A stretch of DNA of 64,000 nt from assembly GCA_963708155.1 (NCBI GenBank), contig OY970183.1, positions 1,178,001 to 1,242,000 on the forward strand, given 5' to 3'. Both the position numbers and the translations under genes were made by a program. Positions 37,801 to 46,042 of the stretch are shown piece by piece (within the stretch, counting starts at the first letter, position 1; each line of letters starts with the position of its first letter). The DNA is from Methylovirgula sp963708155 (GTDB lineage: Bacteria > Pseudomonadota > Alphaproteobacteria > Rhizobiales > Beijerinckiaceae). The notes beneath the pieces are model-generated. The model made no database searches and was not told the origin of the DNA. It saw nothing but the letters and a program-made list of their open reading frames with translations.

Positions 37801-38087
37801 ATATGGCGCTGGCGCTCGATGCGGGACGCTCACTGAGCCTCTTCGGACGCGCGGCCTGGGCCCATGATTGGCAGAGCAACCCGAATCTCGACGCCAGCTT
37901 CCTGTCGCTGCCGGCGGCGAGCTTTGTCGTCGAAGGCGCGAAACCTCCGGCAAATCTCGCACTCGCGACGCTGGGCGCGACGCTCGATCTCACAGGCGGC
38001 TGGTCGTTGATGGCCAAGTTCGACGGCGAATTCGGCAAGGGCGCGCAATCCTACGCCGGGACGGGCCGTCTTGCTTATACGTGGTGA
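34869..38087 (+). CDS. autotransporter with beta-helical passenger
   Basis: A 1072-residue type Va autotransporter, expected in the outer membrane with a surface-exposed passenger. It has a long signal peptide (~1-46, SLSLAAGFWALPGLG ... VWA). The passenger (~50-500) is rich in N, G, T and repeats of the NSGTI type (LTNSGTI, IYNSGTIEAF, VTNSGLIRGE) expected to form a beta-helix. An autotransporter-associated strand repeat follows at ~515-600 (NGANTYTGTTTV), then a linker rich in G/S (~735-790). The C-terminal beta-barrel (~794-1072) starts WDAWAAPFGGG and ends in LAYTW, a terminal aromatic as required for BAM insertion. No protease triad is apparent, so an adhesin is likelier. It lies between two GT8 genes. 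Confidence 0.93.
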   Translation: MSRFVCVGRYLSGRSFSHFVRTTSSLSLAAGFWALPGLGATGQVWAGSFDITTNTTAAETLSAGQTGTVQSGVTLTDATKNTVVVTVSGTGTSLTNSGTISQTNAAGGRAVRVTGTGVSFTLTNNAGAIISAAGDDAIQSQHDNSVTIYNSGTIEAFNGGGQAVDLNNIVTGTNSVYNYSTGLIEAFGADALRPGVNGYIYNAGTIESQNIPSNTTGNDAIDAQSNSGVVIDNSGMIDGARHGITGGNTDTTTNGTYAMTVTNETGGKITGEDGSGINIDGFNGNELVTIINHGTITGNGVTADGDGVDVDGLVDLTNTGTIISTKAHNDVSEGVTVGGGTINNSGTIEGDNINGGASRGITLAGIDKDSNDNPIPTQGIYADTTVTNSGLIRGETGSAIAVTGAANAYTVEIDNLAGGVIEGGGSEAAIYTGGNVTTIINYGTIEADGTGDAINLGSGNSAVQILGGSAKVTGNMDGGTGTSTLLIAPGAGNSFTYDDVISDFASVEIGDGTVTLNGANTYTGTTTVDDGGTLAGTGAVSNAVVKAGATFAPGASGTPGTSMTVNGTLAFESGATYSIQANAATATFADVTGTATLGGNVAVDFSTDANLQRQYTILESAGLSGTFASLATNLPSNFTTTLDYSNGEDVFLDLTASLGAGSGLQTNSRNVANGLDKVFNDGGSLPTAFLSLYDLSGNALNSGLGQLSGEAATGAQQSAFRMENSFLSLLLDPFAGGREGGGDGFGAASSTSSGPLAYSAGSQAQMPAYLADAYAQALPALKGPPPAPIYTPHWDAWAAPFGGGAFTAGDANVGSHNTTATAAGFAAGADYHLAPGSLVGVALAGGGTGWSLGDGFGSGHSTVFQSGLYGVTQFGNAYLAGAFAFGNYWVKTNRLVGLTDSGTLGSDFTAQGYGGRIETGYHVPLAAVTFTPYAAVQPQVFTSPAFSEFTTDGSSNYALAYNSESSTQVRGELGSWANMALALDAGRSLSLFGRAAWAHDWQSNPNLDASFLSLPAASFVVEGAKPPANLALATLGATLDLTGGWSLMAKFDGEFGKGAQSYAGTGRLAYTW

Positions 38088-38167
38088 GGATGGGGCGAGT
38101 TCGCTTTGACCGGCGCCTAATTTGTTTCGCAGGGCCGCCGGCCACCCCGATCAATCATTACGTCGAG

Positions 38168-39217
38168 TCAATCGATGCTTCTTTTATACAAATGCTCCCC
38201 CGCATCGAGCATCCCTTGCGACAGGCTGGCGCTTTCGCGCAAGCGTGTCTCAAAAAAATGCAGGGCGCGAGAAAAAGTCAGGAGGAATTCGGCCGCTCTC
38301 CTGCAAACGCCTCGGTACATCAAAGCTACAAGGTCAAGATTGTTTGCGGACTCGAACATCTCCACGAACCGCTCAAAGAATGGAGAGGAGCGCGCGATCT
38401 CCCAGTATTGTCGATGATGTGGAGTAACAGCGTGGTGCTTTAACCACGGTTTTGCAGGGCCGGCAAAATGCGTGATCCATGGGTCCGTTTCACATAACGC
38501 GGCAATCGCGGCTGCTTCCTTGTCGTTGATCAACGTTGGGTGGTAGGCAAAAGCGTTCCAGCGCGGATCGAGACGCTTGTAATTGGTCACAAAAATCGAA
38601 TTCAATACATCTTGGTCCGCGAACAGAAACGTTACTGGGGGCGAAAGAAGAAGCGACTTGAGTCGTTGCGAATAATTGCCCGCCCGCCATTTCTCGCAAT
38701 CAATGAGCAGGACGCCTGAATTGAAATAGCTCGTGGGATCAGCCAGAAGCGAGGTGATATGGCGCGCGAATTTGTTTCCTGGGCCTTCGGCGACAATCAA
38801 TTCGGTCATGAGGTAATCGGCACAAGCCGCCACTGCATGCCCCTCCAAATCCACATCGACGAGCGCGTCGAGGGGGTGCCGGGCGAGGATGTCACAATCC
38901 AAATAGAGAATGCGCTCTGGACCAGGGATGATGTCCGGCAAGTCGATCCGCACGAGGCTGGCGGGTGACGCAACGATCGATTGCGAGAGATCAACCCCGA
39001 ATAGAGCGGATGCAGGCGCACGCATGGGCCTGAAATCGAAAAACTCGGAATTCAGCAGGCACGGCGCGTCCTCGGGGATCGCATCGTCTTCGCAAGCGAT
39101 TGCATAAAAGACGATTTGCCGGCCGGGCAGCATCGTCTTCTTGATCGACCAGGCGAGAACGAGGGCCGGTATTGCCATCGCCCGATCAAAAATGCACGCG
39201 ACGTGAATCGGCCGCAC
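38168..39217 (-). CDS. GT8 family glycosyltransferase, paralogue 2 (flanks autotransporter)
   Basis: A 349-residue GT8 transferase with MRPIHVACIFDRAMAIPAL, the DxD site RILYLDCDILA, YFNSGVLLIDCEKWR, FLFADQDVLNSIF and ITHFAGPAKPW. It aligns end to end with the gene at 33562 and is clearly a duplicate of it, with most differences conservative. It converges with the autotransporter, 80 bp from its end. A 25-bp palindrome lies 58 bp upstream of the ATG. Codon use is more AT-rich than that of the first copy, so the duplicates may have separate histories. Confidence 0.88.
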   Translation of the reverse strand: MRPIHVACIFDRAMAIPALVLAWSIKKTMLPGRQIVFYAIACEDDAIPEDAPCLLNSEFFDFRPMRAPASALFGVDLSQSIVASPASLVRIDLPDIIPGPERILYLDCDILARHPLDALVDVDLEGHAVAACADYLMTELIVAEGPGNKFARHITSLLADPTSYFNSGVLLIDCEKWRAGNYSQRLKSLLLSPPVTFLFADQDVLNSIFVTNYKRLDPRWNAFAYHPTLINDKEAAAIAALCETDPWITHFAGPAKPWLKHHAVTPHHRQYWEIARSSPFFERFVEMFESANNLDLVALMYRGVCRRAAEFLLTFSRALHFFETRLRESASLSQGMLDAGEHLYKRSID

Positions 39218-39274
39218 CTGAGTTCCAAAAGCTTATGCGCCTCTCTCCTCTCAAGGTTTAGCTGGCCACCCCCA

Positions 39275-39299
39275 ATTATGCAACCTCAGGTTGCATAAT
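39275..39299. promoter_or_regulatory. 25-bp perfect palindrome upstream of GT8 paralogue 2
   Basis: Arms ATTATGCAACCT and AGGTTGCATAAT flank a single C. There is no T tract next to it. It is 58 bp upstream of the GT8 start and 77 bp past the hisS stop, in AT-rich sequence, so an operator for a dimeric repressor or activator is more likely than a terminator. The regulator is unknown. Confidence 0.6.
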
Positions 39300-39375
39300 A
39301 ATGCGCTATTCCGCGTTCCCCCTCCCCTCCTAACAAGATTGCCAAGAGATTTTATATATAAATACAGCAATTTAG

Positions 39376-40968
39376 CTAACAGGAATGCCGCCCGAGCACT
39401 TCGCGCACTGCGTGTAGCAGATCGCCTTCCGGCACCGAGAATTGCGCCTTGGTGCGCAGTTCCAGGTAATCGGCACGCTCCTTCGAGGTCGCGGCAAGCT
39501 CGGCGCCGAGAACGAGATCGCGGATGGCGATCTCGCCTTTCTCGCGTTCGTTCGAGCCCTGAATGATCGCGCAGACCGCATTGCGCTTGTCGGCATATTT
39601 CAATTGCGCGTTCATGCCGGAGGAGCCGAGATAAAGCTCGGCGGCGATGCCGGCATTGCGCAGCGTCGAAACGAAACCCTGGTAGCGCGCCAGCTCGCCC
39701 TGATCGAGGACGAGGACGATGACCGGCCCACGTTGCGCTGCGCCCGCGACGATGGGCGAATTGATCGCCTTCAGCGCCGCATAGAGGCGTGAGACGCCGA
39801 TGGAGAAGCCCGTCGCCGGCACGTCCTCGCCACGAAAGCGCCCGACGAGACCGTCATAGCGCCCGCCGCCGCCGACCGAGCCGAAACGCACGGGACGGCC
39901 ATCTTCTTCCGCGATCTCGAACGTCAACTCCGCTTCGAAGACCGGGCCAGTGTAATATTCGAGACCGCGCACGACGGACAAATCGATCCGGATCTCGGTT
40001 ATCCCATAGTCGGAACTGCGCACAAGCGACTGGATCTTCACCAAGTTCCGCAATGCCTTCATTGAAAGTTTGGGAAGCAGAAAAATCGGCGAAAGCGGGT
40101 AGCGATATTTGATACGAAATCGAATGCGCCAACGGTCTCCATATCCATGCCGCATCTTCGGCCGATAATCAAAGGGACCGCAATTTCCAATCATGATAGC
40201 TCTTGGCCCGCATCTAGTAATCTTAGTCACAAGGACATGACCTCAATCGTTGCGGCGGGCACCCGCGCACCTTTGGTGAAATCTCCTGACTTCGTCCTTG
40301 CGACCGCCGCGCCAAGCAGCGAACGCACGCCGTCCGCGCCGAAGCTTGTCGAACTTGTCCATCGCGCGCAGCACGGTCAGTCGGCGCCCGGCGTTCTCCG
40401 CGCCACCAAGGCCGACTGCTTCCAGCACCCCGTCCAGAACCTTGCGGTTATTCACCTTGATGACGTAATCGCCGCGCTTGACGCCGAGCCGCTCCAGCGT
40501 ATCCGCGGCCATCATGCAAAGCTCGGCATCCGCCGCGACAGAGCTTGTGCCGACCGTGTCGGCATCGAATTGCATGAACTGACGGAAGCGTCCCGGCCCC
40601 GGCTTCTCGTTACGAAAGACATAGCCGGCGCGAAACGAACGATAGGGCTTCGGCAGCCTGTCGTAATTCTCCGCGACATAGCGAGCGAGCGGTGCGGTCA
40701 GATCATAGCGCAGCGAGAGCCATTGCTCGTCGTCGTCCTGAAACGAGAAGACGCCTTCATTCGGCCGGTCGAGATCGGGCAGGAATTTGCCGAGCGCCTC
40801 GGTATATTCGATGAAGGGTGTCTCCACCGCCTCGAACCCGTAGAGCCGATAGCTGTCCTTGATCGCCGCCAGCATCCGCTCCGTCGCATCGATCTCGGCG
40901 GGACCACGGTCACCAAAGCCACGCGGCAATCGCGCCGGGGTTCGTGACGTTTTTTTAATGTCATTCAT
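39376..40968 (-). pseudogene. hisS: histidyl-tRNA synthetase, at least three frame changes
   Basis: HisS charges tRNA-His. The N-terminal catalytic part (40968-~40340) has ARLPRGFGDRGP, FIEYTEALGKF, LRYDLTAPLARYVAE (motif 2 region), FRAGYVFRNEKPGPGRFR and FMQFDADTVG. The C-terminal part (~40050-39376) has RIDLSVVRGLEYYTGP (histidine A-type motif), GSVGGGGRYDGLVGRF, FSIGVSRLYAAL and the anticodon-binding domain. Between them the frame changes near 40340 (to FGADGVRSLLG...GDFTKGA), is unclear in 40225-40130, continues in a third frame (QTFNEGIAELGE), and changes again near 40050. The 40050-40225 stretch is AT-rich and poorly family-like. This gene is normally essential, so either the sequence is wrong here or another HisRS exists. 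Confidence 0.85.
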
Positions 40969-41105
40969 TCTGCGCAAAACCTTTCCGCCGCGCTTCTAGT
41001 CTATCACCGGCGCGAGCGAAAGCCGCCGCGGCTGAGCCCTTGGAGGCGCCGCAATCGCGCCCCATATCTCCGCGGCGGGGTAACCCGAATCACGGGAGAA
41101 AAGTC

Positions 41106-41891
41106 ATGTCACCCGAAGAACGCCAGCTGCTGAACGGTCTTTTCGACCGCATCAAGGGGTCCGCCAACGTGCCGCGCGATCCGGAGGCCGAGGCGTTGAT
41201 CGCGAACGCCGTCAGCGCGCAACCCTATGCGCCTTATTTCCTGGCGCAGGCGGTGCTGGTTCAGGATCAGGCGCTGCAGGCCGCCAACCAGCGGCTTGAG
41301 GACTTGCAGGCGCAGGTCGAACAGCTCCAGCAAGGCCAGGGGCAAGGACAGCAGCAGCCGGCTGGCGGCGGTTTCCTCAACAGCCTCGGCTCGATCTTCG
41401 GTGGCCCGTCGGCCGCACCGCCTCCGCCGCCCCGGCCCCAGCAGCCCTTGCCGGGCGGCCCTTCGGGCGGTCCTTGGGGTCAGGAGCCGCAGGCGCCGCG
41501 CGGCTATCAGCCCCAGCAACCCTATCCGCCGCAAGGCGGCGCTCCCTGGGGCGGCCCGCCGCCCGCTGGCGGCGGTTTCCTCAGCGGCGCGCTGCAGGGC
41601 GCAGCGGGCGTCGCCGGCGGCGTTCTGCTGGCCGATTCGATCCGCAACCTCTTCGGCGGCCATGCTGGCGGTTTGGGTGGTCTCGGCATCGGCAGCGGAC
41701 TTGGTGGTCTCGGCGGACTTGGGACCGGGCTTGGCGTTACAGCGCCGGGGCTTGGCACGGGCGGCGAGACGATCGTCAACAATTATTATGACGACACCGG
41801 CCCCGACGCGAATGATGCTGATTTCTACGACGATTCCAGCAGCAACAGCAGCGATGCCGGCAGCAACGACGACGGCTCCTTCGACGTATAG
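41106..41891 (+). CDS. DUF2076 domain-containing protein
   Basis: A 261-residue protein of unknown function. The start MSPEERQLLNGLFDRIK is the conserved DUF2076 opening, followed by NAPRDPEAEALI-like sequence, PYFLAQAVLVQDQAL and a coiled helix (RLEDLQAQVEQLQQGQG). Then comes a Gly/Pro/Gln-rich stretch (GGAPWGGPPPAGGGFLSG) and a Gly-rich segment (GGLGGLGIGSGLGGLGGL). The tail is strongly acidic (DDTGPDANDADFYDDSS). No signal peptide is visible. It diverges from hisS and is followed by a good terminator. Confidence 0.88.
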   Translation: MSPEERQLLNGLFDRIKGSANVPRDPEAEALIANAVSAQPYAPYFLAQAVLVQDQALQAANQRLEDLQAQVEQLQQGQGQGQQQPAGGGFLNSLGSIFGGPSAAPPPPPRPQQPLPGGPSGGPWGQEPQAPRGYQPQQPYPPQGGAPWGGPPPAGGGFLSGALQGAAGVAGGVLLADSIRNLFGGHAGGLGGLGIGSGLGGLGGLGTGLGVTAPGLGTGGETIVNNYYDDTGPDANDADFYDDSSSNSSDAGSNDDGSFDV

Positions 41892-41914
41892 TTGCAAATT
41901 CGGGCGTATACATT

Positions 41915-41946
41915 GGCCTCGCCGCGCACGGCGGGGCCTTTTTTAT
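41915..41946 (+). terminator. Rho-independent terminator after the DUF2076 gene
   Basis: Stem arms GGCCTCGCCG (41915-41924) and CGGCGGGGCC (41929-41938) pair with one G-T wobble around a CGCA loop, followed by six T residues. It begins 24 bp after the stop codon. Confidence 0.85.
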
Positions 41947-42062
41947 TTCCGCATCCGTCCCCCGCCTTTTTTACAGCTAGACCGGAACGATTTTTCTGCT
42001 CGCCCGTTGTTTGACCGGGGCGCATGACATCTGTGCGCGTCCTCGAACTGGGGGAGCTCACG

Positions 42063-42860
42063 ATGGCCAGCCGCGCCCGGCTGCGCGATGGCGCGAGCCA
42101 TCATCTGGGGCCAGAGGCAGAGACTATGGAAGATTCGCTCTCGCCCGCGCGCCGCGTTCTGGCGCCGGCGCCGGCCTCGAACTGGGCGCTTTTTCTCGAC
42201 CTCGATGGGACTCTGCTCGATATCGCCGCGACGCCTTCATCCGTCGTCATGCCGCCAACTCTTATCGGCGACCTCCAGGGCGCGGCACGCGCGTTGAACG
42301 GCGCGCTGGCGATCGTCAGCGGACGCGCGCTTGGCGAGGTCGACCGACTGCTGCATCCGCTGCGTCTGGCCGGCGGCAGCGAACATGGCGCGGTCGTGCG
42401 CCTGCCCGACGGCACGCAGGACCATACCGGTGCGCCGATTCCGCCAGACTGGGTTCGAGCCTTCATCGAATTGCAGCGCGCCCATCCCGGCGTGCTCGTC
42501 GAGATGAAGCCGCATAATCTTGTCGCGCATTTCCGCAATGCGCCTGCGTCGGAAACGCAGGTGCGGCGCGTTGCCGAAGGGCTTGTCGTGCGCGGGCCAG
42601 ACGGGTTCGAGTTGCTCGAAGCCAAAATGGCGATCGAGATCCGCCACCGCGCGGCGACCAAGGCGCGTCCTGTCCACCGGCTGATGGAAACCGCGCCCTT
42701 TGCCGGGCGCTGCCCGGTTTTCGTCGGCGATGACGTGACGGACGAGGATGGCTTCGCCGCCGCCCGCGCCCATGGCGGCCTTGCGCTTGATGTCGCGACC
42801 TATTTCGGCGGCCAACCACGGGATGTGCGCGATTGGCTCAAGCGCGTCGCCGATCTGTGA
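42063..42860 (+). CDS. otsB: trehalose-6-phosphate phosphatase
   Basis: OtsB removes phosphate from trehalose 6-phosphate. It is an HAD-superfamily enzyme with motif I FLDLDGTLLDIA, IVSGRALGEVDRLL and motif IV FVGDDVTDEDGFAAA. The ATG at 42063 is preceded by GGGGGAG at good spacing and yields 265 residues; ATGs at 42024 and 42126 are alternatives. It is the first gene of otsB-GH15-otsA, all closely spaced and in one direction, so trehalose synthesis is a single operon here. Confidence 0.94.
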   Translation: MASRARLRDGASHHLGPEAETMEDSLSPARRVLAPAPASNWALFLDLDGTLLDIAATPSSVVMPPTLIGDLQGAARALNGALAIVSGRALGEVDRLLHPLRLAGGSEHGAVVRLPDGTQDHTGAPIPPDWVRAFIELQRAHPGVLVEMKPHNLVAHFRNAPASETQVRRVAEGLVVRGPDGFELLEAKMAIEIRHRAATKARPVHRLMETAPFAGRCPVFVGDDVTDEDGFAAARAHGGLALDVATYFGGQPRDVRDWLKRVADL

Positions 42861-42872
42861 GGATGCGTGCCC

Positions 42873-44663
42873 ATGCAAACGCTCGACCTTGCTGCCATTG
42901 GCAATTGTGCGATCGCCAGTCTCATCGACCGGAGCGGGCGTCATGTGTGGTTCTGCTTTCCGCGGCTTGACGGCGACCCGGTCTTCTCGGCGCTCGTCAA
43001 TGGCGACGATCCGCAGCAAGGCTTTATGGATGTCGTTGTCTGCGACGCGATCGAGACCAACCAGCGTTATCTGCCCAATACAGCGGTGCTGGAGACGACG
43101 GTCACCGACCGTAACGGCGGCCAGGTACGCATAACCGATTTCGCGCCGCGCGCGCAGCGCTTCGGCCGCAGCTTCCACCCGCCGATGCTCATTCGCCGTA
43201 TCGAGCCTGTGACCAAGCGCGTGCGGCTCGCGGTGCGGATACGCCCGCATTTCAACTATGGTGCGGCAAAGCCCTCGATCAGCTTCGGCAGCAATCATGT
43301 GCGCTATGGCGGCGGCCAGATGGCCTTGCGCGTCACCGCCGACATGGCCGTCGCCTATATTCTCGAAGAGACGGAGTTCGCGCTCGACCGGCCCGTCAAT
43401 CTCTTCATCGGCCCCGACGAATCGGTGCCCGAGGCGCCCGATTCCCTCGCGCAGAGTTTTCTCGCCGCGACGATCGAGGACTGGCGCGGCTGGGTGCGCG
43501 GCCTTTCGATCCCTTTCGAGTGGCAACAGGAGGTCATCCGCTCGGCCATCACGCTCAAGCTCTGCAGTTGCGAAGATACCGGCGCGATCGTCGCGGCGCT
43601 GACGACGTCGATCCCCGAAGCGCCGCACACGGTGCGCAATTGGGATTATCGCTACTGCTGGCTGCGCGACGCCTTCTTCACCGTCGGCGCGCTGAACCGG
43701 CTGGGCGCGACCCGGACGATGGAAAATTTCATCCGCTTCATCATCGACGCGGTTCTCCGCGAGAACGACATCGCCATCGCGCCGCTTTATCCGATCTCCT
43801 CCGGCACAAGTTCCGAGGAGCGGTTCGCGCCCACCCTTCGCGGCTATCAGGGCATGGGGCCGGTGCGGATCGGCAATGCCGCCGTTTCGCAAATCCAGAA
43901 CGATGTTTACGGCTCGATCATCCTCACTGCGGCGCAGATGTTCTGGGACGCGCGGCTGACCTACAAGGGCCTTGCGACGCTTTATCAGCAATTGCGCGGC
44001 GTCGGCCAACTCGCCGCGCGCTACGCCCTGGCAGTCGATGCCGGGCCGTGGGAATATCGCGGGCGCTCCAACATCCACACCTATTGCGCCGCCATGTGTT
44101 GGGCGGCGCTGAACCGGCTCGCGCGCATTGCCGACCGCGTCGGAGAATCCGCTGAAGCCGCCACATGGGCGGCGCAAGCGGCCAAGCTGCGCGCGGAGAT
44201 TCTCGAACGTGCGACGACGCCTGAAGGCTGGCTATCCGGCGTCCTCGATGCGCCGGTCACGGATGCGACCTGCCTGCTCTTGCCGGAGATCGGCTTCCTG
44301 CCAGCGAACGATCCGCGCATGGACAAAACGCTCGACGTCATCGCCGGGCGCCTCATGCGCGACGGCTTCATCATGCGCTACGACGAGGCCGACGATTTCG
44401 GCCATCCGGAGACGGCTTTTCTCGTCTGCACGTTCTGGTACGCCGATGCCCTCGCCTTCGCCGGACGGCGCGACGAGGCGCGGGAGATCTTCAAGAACGT
44501 GCTTTCCGTCCGCAATTCGGCGGGTCTGTTGTCGGAGGACGTTCTCGCCGGGCCGCGAACGCTGTGGGGCAATTTTCCCCAGGCCTATTCGCATGTCGGG
44601 CTCATTCATTCGGCGGCGCGGCTCTCGCGCGGCTGGGAGGAGGCGTTATGGCGCGCGTCGTAA
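42873..44663 (+). CDS. glycoside hydrolase family 15 protein
   Basis: A ~596-residue (alpha/alpha)6-barrel glucoamylase-like enzyme. The N-terminal beta-sandwich (AIGNCAIASLIDRSGRHVW, FCFPRLDGDPVF) leads to the catalytic barrel with TVRNWDYRYCWLRDAFFT and the late acid region ETAFLVCTFWYADAL. GH15 members include glucoamylases, dextranases and trehalases. Placement between otsB and otsA suggests a trehalase or a maltooligosaccharide hydrolase for trehalose turnover, but the substrate cannot be told from sequence. ATG at 42873 lies 10 bases after TGAGGA; GTG at 42867 is possible. Confidence 0.92.
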   Translation: MQTLDLAAIGNCAIASLIDRSGRHVWFCFPRLDGDPVFSALVNGDDPQQGFMDVVVCDAIETNQRYLPNTAVLETTVTDRNGGQVRITDFAPRAQRFGRSFHPPMLIRRIEPVTKRVRLAVRIRPHFNYGAAKPSISFGSNHVRYGGGQMALRVTADMAVAYILEETEFALDRPVNLFIGPDESVPEAPDSLAQSFLAATIEDWRGWVRGLSIPFEWQQEVIRSAITLKLCSCEDTGAIVAALTTSIPEAPHTVRNWDYRYCWLRDAFFTVGALNRLGATRTMENFIRFIIDAVLRENDIAIAPLYPISSGTSSEERFAPTLRGYQGMGPVRIGNAAVSQIQNDVYGSIILTAAQMFWDARLTYKGLATLYQQLRGVGQLAARYALAVDAGPWEYRGRSNIHTYCAAMCWAALNRLARIADRVGESAEAATWAAQAAKLRAEILERATTPEGWLSGVLDAPVTDATCLLLPEIGFLPANDPRMDKTLDVIAGRLMRDGFIMRYDEADDFGHPETAFLVCTFWYADALAFAGRRDEAREIFKNVLSVRNSAGLLSEDVLAGPRTLWGNFPQAYSHVGLIHSAARLSRGWEEALWRAS

Positions 44664-46042
44664 TCGTTTCCAACCGCGTGCCGCTGCCGTCCAAGGGCGC
44701 CAAGGCCGGCGGTTTGACCGTCGCCTTGAAGGATGTGTTCAAGCAAGGCGCGCTCTGGCTCGGCTGGAGCGGCGAGCTGGCCGCCGAAACCGCGACCTCG
44801 GCCAAAATCCACGCGACCGGCAAGCTCGATTTCGCGACGATCGACCTTTCGGAAGAAGATTACCGCCGTTTCTATGTCGGCTTCGCCAATTCCGTGCTTT
44901 GGCCGCTGCTGCATTTCCAGCCTGGCCTGCTGGAATACGACCGCGGGGATTTCGAGGGCTATCTTGCCGTCAATCATACCTATGCCAAGGCGCTCGCCGA
45001 ATTGCTGCGGCCAGATGATCTCATCTGGGTGCATGATTATCATCTGATCCCGCTCGGCGAAGCCTTGCGCGCGCTTGGCGTCAAGAACCGCATCGGCTTC
45101 TTCCTGCATGTGCCCTTCGTGCCGGCGAGCGTCTTCAGCGTGTTGCCGTCTGCCGAACGCCTGCTGCGGATGATGCTGAACTATGATGTCGTCGGCTTCC
45201 AGGCGCGCCAGCATCTCCACGATTTCGAGGATTGTCTGCGGAACTTCCTCAATATCGCGCGTCAGTCGGGCGAGCCGATCTGGTTCGAGGGGCGGCCGGT
45301 TATTGTCGGCACTTTCCCCATCGGCATCGATTCGCGCGCCTTTGCCCGACAGGCGAAAAAGGCGGCGGGGAGTATCGCCGGACATCGGCTGCTCGAAAGC
45401 ATCGCCGGCCGCTCTTTCATGATCGGCGTCGATCGGCTGGATTATTCAAAAGGCCTGCCGAACCGTTTCGAAGCCTTCGGCTATCTGCTCGACCGGTTCC
45501 CAGAACATCGGATGCATGTGACCTATCTTCAGATCGCTGCCCGTTCGCGCGAGGATGTCGCCGAATATCAGCGGCTGAAACACGAACTCGACCGTCTGTC
45601 CGGCGAAATAAATGGCCGCTATGCCGATTTCGACTGGCAACCCTTGCGCTATATGACCCGCGCAGTCTCGCGTGCGAACCTTGCCGGCTTTCATCGACAG
45701 GCGCGCGTCGGCCTCGTCACACCGTTGCGCGATGGCATGAACCTCGTTGCCAAGGAATATATCGCCGCGCAAGATCCCGACGACCCGGGCGTGTTGGTGC
45801 TCTCGCGCCTTGCCGGCGCGGCCGAGGAATTGACCGAGGCGATCCTCGTCAATCCCTACGACCCGGAGGAAATTACCGAGGCGATGCACGCGGCGCTGAC
45901 CATGCCGCTCGACGAGCGCAAGGACCGGCACGAGAAACTCTTCAGCAAAATCTGCCAAACGACCGCGGCGAGCTATTGCCGCGACTTCCTCAACGCTTTG
46001 GCCGGCACCACGACGAGCACGGGCATTCCTACATCACTATGA
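44648..46042 (+). CDS. otsA: trehalose-6-phosphate synthase
   Basis: OtsA joins UDP-glucose and glucose 6-phosphate to make trehalose 6-phosphate. The GT20 product (464 residues) has VIVSNRVPLPSKGAKAGGL, WVHDYHLIPLGEALR, GVDRLDYSKGLPNRFEAF and TPLRDGMNLVAKEYIAAQ, which cover the glucose-6-phosphate and UDP sites. The ATG at 44648 overlaps the end of the GH15 gene by 16 bp, so translation is probably coupled. It converges with the L,D-transpeptidase gene and overlaps it by 14 bp. Confidence 0.96.
   Translation: MARVVIVSNRVPLPSKGAKAGGLTVALKDVFKQGALWLGWSGELAAETATSAKIHATGKLDFATIDLSEEDYRRFYVGFANSVLWPLLHFQPGLLEYDRGDFEGYLAVNHTYAKALAELLRPDDLIWVHDYHLIPLGEALRALGVKNRIGFFLHVPFVPASVFSVLPSAERLLRMMLNYDVVGFQARQHLHDFEDCLRNFLNIARQSGEPIWFEGRPVIVGTFPIGIDSRAFARQAKKAAGSIAGHRLLESIAGRSFMIGVDRLDYSKGLPNRFEAFGYLLDRFPEHRMHVTYLQIAARSREDVAEYQRLKHELDRLSGEINGRYADFDWQPLRYMTRAVSRANLAGFHRQARVGLVTPLRDGMNLVAKEYIAAQDPDDPGVLVLSRLAGAAEELTEAILVNPYDPEEITEAMHAALTMPLDERKDRHEKLFSKICQTTAASYCRDFLNALAGTTTSTGIPTSL

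Noticed and set aside
42237..44177. Long minus-strand frame opposite otsB and the GH15 gene
   Set aside because: Arg-rich shadow frame without family features; the plus-strand genes are certain.
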